In this document: piece after piece, positions 59,473-64,000 of the stretch | How positions within the stretch are numbered: the stretch's first letter is position 1 | Layout of the letters: each line of letters opens with the position of its first letter | From: Sphagnum magellanicum | Taxonomy: Eukaryota > Streptophyta > Sphagnopsida > Sphagnales > Sphagnaceae | Reading direction: 5' to 3' | DNA length: 64,000 bases | Assembly (NCBI GenBank): GCA_021904315.1 | Contig: CM038918.1 | Location: 14,337,349 to 14,401,348, forward strand | Notes under the pieces: model-generated | What the model saw: the letters and a program-made list of their open reading frames with translations, nothing else | Told to the model about the DNA's origin: nothing | Databases searched by the model: none | Program-made: the position numbers and the translations under genes

Positions 59473-61490
59473 TGAGTTGTTTTCTCGTCATCTCAAGGTA
59501 CTTGACAAAAGACGTATACTGTCTTGTTCTGGATCACTCTAGAAATGTCTGTATCAACTCTCAAAATTAGCACTTTCTGAAGTTGGGGTGATTCCTTGAG
59601 TGTGTACCCAGGCTAATTTGTGGTAGTCATGTGGTAAAAATTGTATGATGCCAAGGTGGTAGTGATGTGTTAGCTTTCTGAACTCCAAGATCAGCTCTTA
59701 ACTAGCAGGGCCCAAATTGTAAATTGCACCTGTTTTTGGTTTCAAAATGGTTTCAGACATCTGATTTTTCTGAAATGCCACACTCCCACCTATGGGTGCT
59801 TACCATTCTAACCCCTTTTTTCATTAGCATGATGCTTGCATCCATTTTCTATTGTGGTGTTCCATCAGGGGTTTGGAAGCAAAGAAATGACATCTGAGTC
59901 AAATTGTGAAAGTTCATAAATTTTGAAGAATCAGAAGAGATTTGTTTCACTTCCTTCTTTTCTTTAATCAAAACCTAAATTTTGAAAAAAGAGAAGCTTC
60001 AAGAGGTGGGGTGCTGCTGTGGGAGGGAAGGGACATAAGCAAGAGTTGAAATATGTTTTAGACATGACAGACTAGAGATGTTGGAAGCTGATGACAAAGA
60101 ATAGAAGCCTCCCCAGAACACTTTCATTCTACAATGGATCACCATGACCAAAGACCCTTGGCAACAGTGGGAGCAGTAGCTCTTGGGCAAGGCCTCTGTA
60201 TCTAAGAAACTGAAGAATGATGCACAATTGCAAGCTGTGAGTGCAAGGTATCAAATTTTCCTGACCTGCAACACATGGATTGATTTGATGATACCTATTA
60301 GCACAATGTTTACAACATTGCAGCCAAACTATTCATTTGCTCTGTCTAATGGAGAGACTACAGAATGGTGTAGTCTTCATTTGGTCCCACTTGCTGAGAA
60401 CATTGACCAGAAACTGTGAATTTGGGTTCACTTTTTGGGAATTTTTTAATGGAACATGTCCCATTTTAAGAGTTGGATTGAAGTTGCTATAAAGGCCAGA
60501 GCTGCTATGCAATAAGCCACTTGTTTATTATGCATCTACATTTATTTATGTTGTTATCTGAATATTATACACACCCAACACGGATCACCTTGTGTGCAAA
60601 TTATTCACACACATGCAGTGTGTATGCCATGTTTATACCAAAATCCAACTATGTTCCTGAATTGTGTGCCACAATATTGATACATGAAAGATGCAAAGAA
60701 GGAAGATGTCAAGTATTGTCAACTCTGTGGCACTGAATGTTTTCTCCACCTTGGGGTTGCCTTTGATAATCAATCAATGTGACCAAGCCCTTGACTGCAC
60801 ATCCTTACAATGCCTTTTTTAAGGTTCATTAAATTTCTCTACACTCTACCTAGCTGAAATATTGTAGAGTTGGGAATTTGGTGGACATTGCATTTTCTCT
60901 GTTTTGTTTTTTTTCTTCCTTTCATGTTTTAGAAATGTTCACTTTGTATTCAAGTCTGTTGACGCTTATGGGAAACTAATGGCAACCATTGTGTTATTTT
61001 TCGCAGTTATCATAGATTAAACTCAAGGGTTGCCCAATTTAACACTGAATTTTGACAACGATGGTATCCAGGTGAAGTAAGGTTGAAGCTGGAAACTATT
61101 GAGGCATTGACAAGGGGTCTTTTTGTACCAGACATCTAATAGGTGAAGTAGATTAATCACTTGTTAAAAGGTTTCCTTTGGTCTTCACACAATAGTTTTC
61201 CTTCCAATGTTCCAAATTCCATTTAACTCTAAACCCTGGTTTACTTTTTCACAGCCTATGTCATGTGTTTCTTCCAAAATTGCCCAACATTGTGAAAATA
61301 AAGGTATGTTCACACCTAGAGTTATCTTGATGGTAAGTATGAGTAGCAGACAATGGCAAAGCAAAGTTAGGTCAAGTGTTTATTTATCACCAAATGTTAA
61401 TTTTATTTTTTTCTCAAAAACAGTGAAGAGATTGTGATGTTAAACTACAGCAACGAAAAATGGAGTTTTAAATCTGTGGTAAGCTAATCC
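59473..61490. other. Gene-free stretch downstream of the NERD gene
   Basis: Starts with the 3' untranslated region. Short reading frames, none recognisable. No repeat of note seen. Confidence 0.4.
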
Positions 61491-61527
61491 CCCCGTGTGC
61501 TCGTCGTCATCGGGACAGTTGGCGCGC

Positions 61528-61762
61528 ATTTCACCCAAAGCTTTGTCGACATAGTTCCCGCTTCACCCATAGCTTTGTAGACACAGTTCCCGCCTCACCA
61601 GACCTTCACGGGAGGCAGTTCGCGTGTTTGACATAAAGCTTCACGGAATTAGTGCGCTCAGAGAAAAGCTGTAGAAAGAGCTTCTCGGAGTTCATGCGCT
61701 GCATAGAAAGCTTCACGTAGGCAATTCGCATGCTTCACCAAGAGCTTCACAGATGTCTTCAA
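61528..61762 (+). repeat. GC-rich minisatellite, ~32-bp unit, seven to eight copies
   Basis: Degenerate units of the form CGCxTCACCxAAAGCTTCACGGAxxAGTTC follow each other, for example CGCATTTCACCCAAAGCTTT then CGCTTCACCCATAGCTTT. The block is GC-richer than its surroundings and runs straight into an ATG at 61753. Confidence 0.7.
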
Positions 61763-62345
61763 TTGGCGATGAGAACGATTCCAAGAATGAGAATGACGCT
61801 GCACAAAACAACACAGTTACTGCAAGTAAATTTTGTATTCTACATGGTTTGCCAAAATTCAAGATCATCAAAGAAATTCAATAATTAGAGTTTGTAATTT
61901 AGTTTTTAACCTCACTACCGTGGATTCTGAAAATCTTTCAACAATAGAATTGTCATCAATATTGTTTCAGGACTCTCACATATCTATTCTGCAACAGGGT
62001 CAATACATTGCAATACATTGAGTATTTGCAAACATTTGGATTTCTCAAAATGTTTCAACAAATATAATTGACGTCAATGATTCATGATAGTAAAATAGAT
62101 TCTATAGCTAGATCAAAACTTTATTAAACAAAAGCAATTCCAAATTGAAATTGATTGCAAGTGTTCCGAGAAACATATTTGTTCCAGCTACACACCAGTG
62201 TAGCACTCACCAAGGGAGAGGCTTCATTCGACCCCAAAAATACAAAAAAAGGATGCAGGTAGAAGTCGCAACACTACTGATGCTCAAGGGAAACGTCCAC
62301 ACCAACACAATTTGGAGCTAGAAGAGGTCATGGTGCTAATAAATG
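61753..62345 (+). pseudogene. Possible transposon gene remnant with a trihelix-like motif
   Basis: ATG 61753 opens MSSIGDENDSKNENDAAQNN, rich in Asn and Asp, and meets a donor-like AGTAAAT at about 61824. Near 62265-62345 one frame reads NLELEEVMVLINVRKEQ and then a stop, resembling the start of the Myb/SANT-like trihelix domain found in several plant transposon proteins. The link between the two is a guess. Confidence 0.25.
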
Positions 62346-62394
62346 TGAGAAAGGAGCAATAGATTGAAAGTTTGGATACGGAGCTCCTATCTCC

Positions 62395-62960
62395 TACCTA
62401 TAATAATAATAATTGATAATACATTTAATAAATTAATTATCTAACCTAGTTAATTAATACAAAACATTATGACATATCCACATAATAAAATATTTTTTGC
62501 TTAGCTTACCTACTACCTACTAGTACCTACCCTATTTATTATCAACTACCTACCTTATCTAATTAATTAATTAAGTGCCTAACTTAATTAATTAATTAAT
62601 TAATATAAAAAGATGATTGCATATCTACACAACAAACTAATTAACCTACCTACTATCTATCCTACTTACTACCTACTACTTAAACTACCAATTAATTAAT
62701 GATCTCACCTACCAACTACCTATCTAGTTTACCTAGCCTAACTAGGTCTAACATTCATAATTTAGTCTACTATGCTTGTTAATCTAGCCTACTAAACCTA
62801 TAAATATATTAGACCAATTAAATAAGTATGTAAGTTAAGCTAAGCTACCAATTATGTACCAAGACTTGCTTAGTTTAACTTAACTTATTAAGCTTAATTG
62901 CTTTAATTTATCTATTAGGTTATAATAGTCCTTTCTAGCAACCTATTAGCCAATAAATTA
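62395..62960. repeat. AT-rich TACCTA/TTAATTAA minisatellite
   Basis: Same style as 19160-20750: degenerate CCTACCTA and AATTAATTAATT words, with CTTAGCTTACCTACTACC and GTCTAACATTC variants. Suggests the same element family. Confidence 0.5.
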
Positions 62961-63306
62961 ATTTGTACATTTTGAATTACAATAGCAAAAATGCCATTTG
63001 TCATTTAGTCATTTATGTAAAGTTGCAAATATAGTTGAAAAAACAACTTAATTCTCAACCATCAATGGATGCCACCCATAATGGATGATATATTTTCATT
63101 TTTCATCAATATTTTCATTGAAACTTATGGTAGTCACACATCATAATTGCATGTATGACTAAAATTTGGATTTGTTAAAGTTTAGTGGTATATGCGACTA
63201 TGAACATTTGCAACTAAGCTATCACATAGGACTCATACAAGTGTGTTTGCAAATTGAGTTGCTTTGAACACTAATCGGACAATAGTGACAAACATATGGT
63301 TGGAAT

Positions 63307-63326
63307 GGACAAGATTTTTTCTAGTG
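63307..63326. mobile_element. Right terminus of a CACTA-type element
   Basis: GGACAAGATTTTTTCTAGTG is the inverted match (18 of 20) of the terminus at 25231. The similarity continues inward through CAACCA. The left end of this copy was not found in the window, so its extent is open; the minisatellites and transposon-like remnant from 61528 may belong to it. Confidence 0.5.
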
Positions 63327-64000
63327 AATAATAATGTATGATAATATAGGTACACCCAAAAAAAACATTCTCTAGTTAACCTGAGATTTGGTTGCTAAAT
63401 ATGGGGGGAAATTAGTTGGGGGGGCCAATGACATTTTTCTTGTGTGAAAACTTTGTCAAGTTTTCTTGGGTGAATGAGATGTAATGATGTAAGCTTGAAT
63501 TTTGAATTGTGAAGTTTTAGTCTTTTAGAGAGGGGCATAAAAGGGACAAAAGCAAGGAGAGGAGTAAGCTACTAGCTTTCTTCTTTGATGTGCTCTTCAT
63601 TTTAGTATGTAGTCTTGACTTTTTGTTTGAACTAATGCTTGAAAAATAGCCAAACTTGGCATCTTTTATATTTTGGATGTATTAAAGTTTTGAAACCTCT
63701 TTTATTTTTTTGGTGAGTGGCCAAGGAATGAAACCTATCATTAAAAAAAAAACCTTTGAACATGTGATGCACCCATAACTAATTGATAGGAACAATAATA
63801 AACCCTCATTTTTATGGGTATCAAAGGTTCTAAGATTTCAATTGGCAATTTCTTTTATTGGAGTTTGTTTTTGACAACATGTATGGTAAGACCATCCTCA
63901 ACACCTAACAATTTACAACCTATTCCACAAACTTGTTAAATCATATTGTTAGTTCATGCAATTTTCAGTAACAAGTACAAATTACATATATTAAAGGACA
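63327..64000. other. AT-rich right edge
   Basis: No gene, terminus or clear repeat recognised. Confidence 0.4.

Noticed and set aside
60180-60420. Reading frame downstream of the NERD gene
   Set aside because: Opens at a non-ATG codon and has no recognisable domain or splice partners.

Overview
The window is nuclear DNA of a land plant. Its genes have many introns with GT/AG borders, and the families are plant-type: a P-class PPR protein, an FLX-like coiled-coil protein, a CONSTANS-like B-box/CCT protein, a plant NERD-domain protein, and a Ty3/gypsy element with a plant-type primer site. The AT-rich, element-loaded spacers and long introns suggest a large genome such as a fern, lycophyte or gymnosperm, but the species cannot be fixed from the sequence.

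Layout. 1-1876 (minus): a PPR gene running off the left edge. 2.4-6.6 kb: AT-rich spacer. 6.8-21.1 kb: a three-level nest, in which a solo LTR (10328-11320) lies inside a decayed Ty3/gypsy element (6941-19078), which lies inside a CACTA-type DNA transposon (6791-21085), which landed in an AT-rich minisatellite. Each level has a recognisable target-site duplication. 24.5-27.7 kb (minus): a dead hAT transposase split by a CACTA-like insertion. 30.9-39.5 kb (plus): an eight-exon gene whose conceptual product of 803 residues joins an FLX-like coiled coil, a WW domain, a Q/P-rich prion-like segment and a CELF-type RRM. 39.5-47.4 kb: no gene seen. 47.4-49.2 kb: a hAT-type MITE and tandem repeats. 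50.2-53.0 kb (plus): a three-exon COL6/COL16-type gene. 54.2-55.0 kb (minus): the C-terminal half of a cyclophilin. 56.7-59.5 kb (plus): a seven-exon NERD-domain gene. 61.5-63.3 kb: remains of another DNA transposon with a GC-rich minisatellite.

The standout is the FLX-WW-RRM gene. In Arabidopsis, FLX-family coiled-coil proteins act in flowering-time control, and FLX-LIKE 2 promotes condensates of the RRM/WW protein FCA. A single polypeptide carrying both kinds of module would be a natural fusion of an interacting pair. All eight exons join in phase and the coding length is a multiple of three, so the fusion is supported by the DNA and not just by proximity. A CONSTANS-like gene lies 11 kb downstream. 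Several exact hairpins, including a 38-bp perfect one, lie in the introns of the fusion gene.
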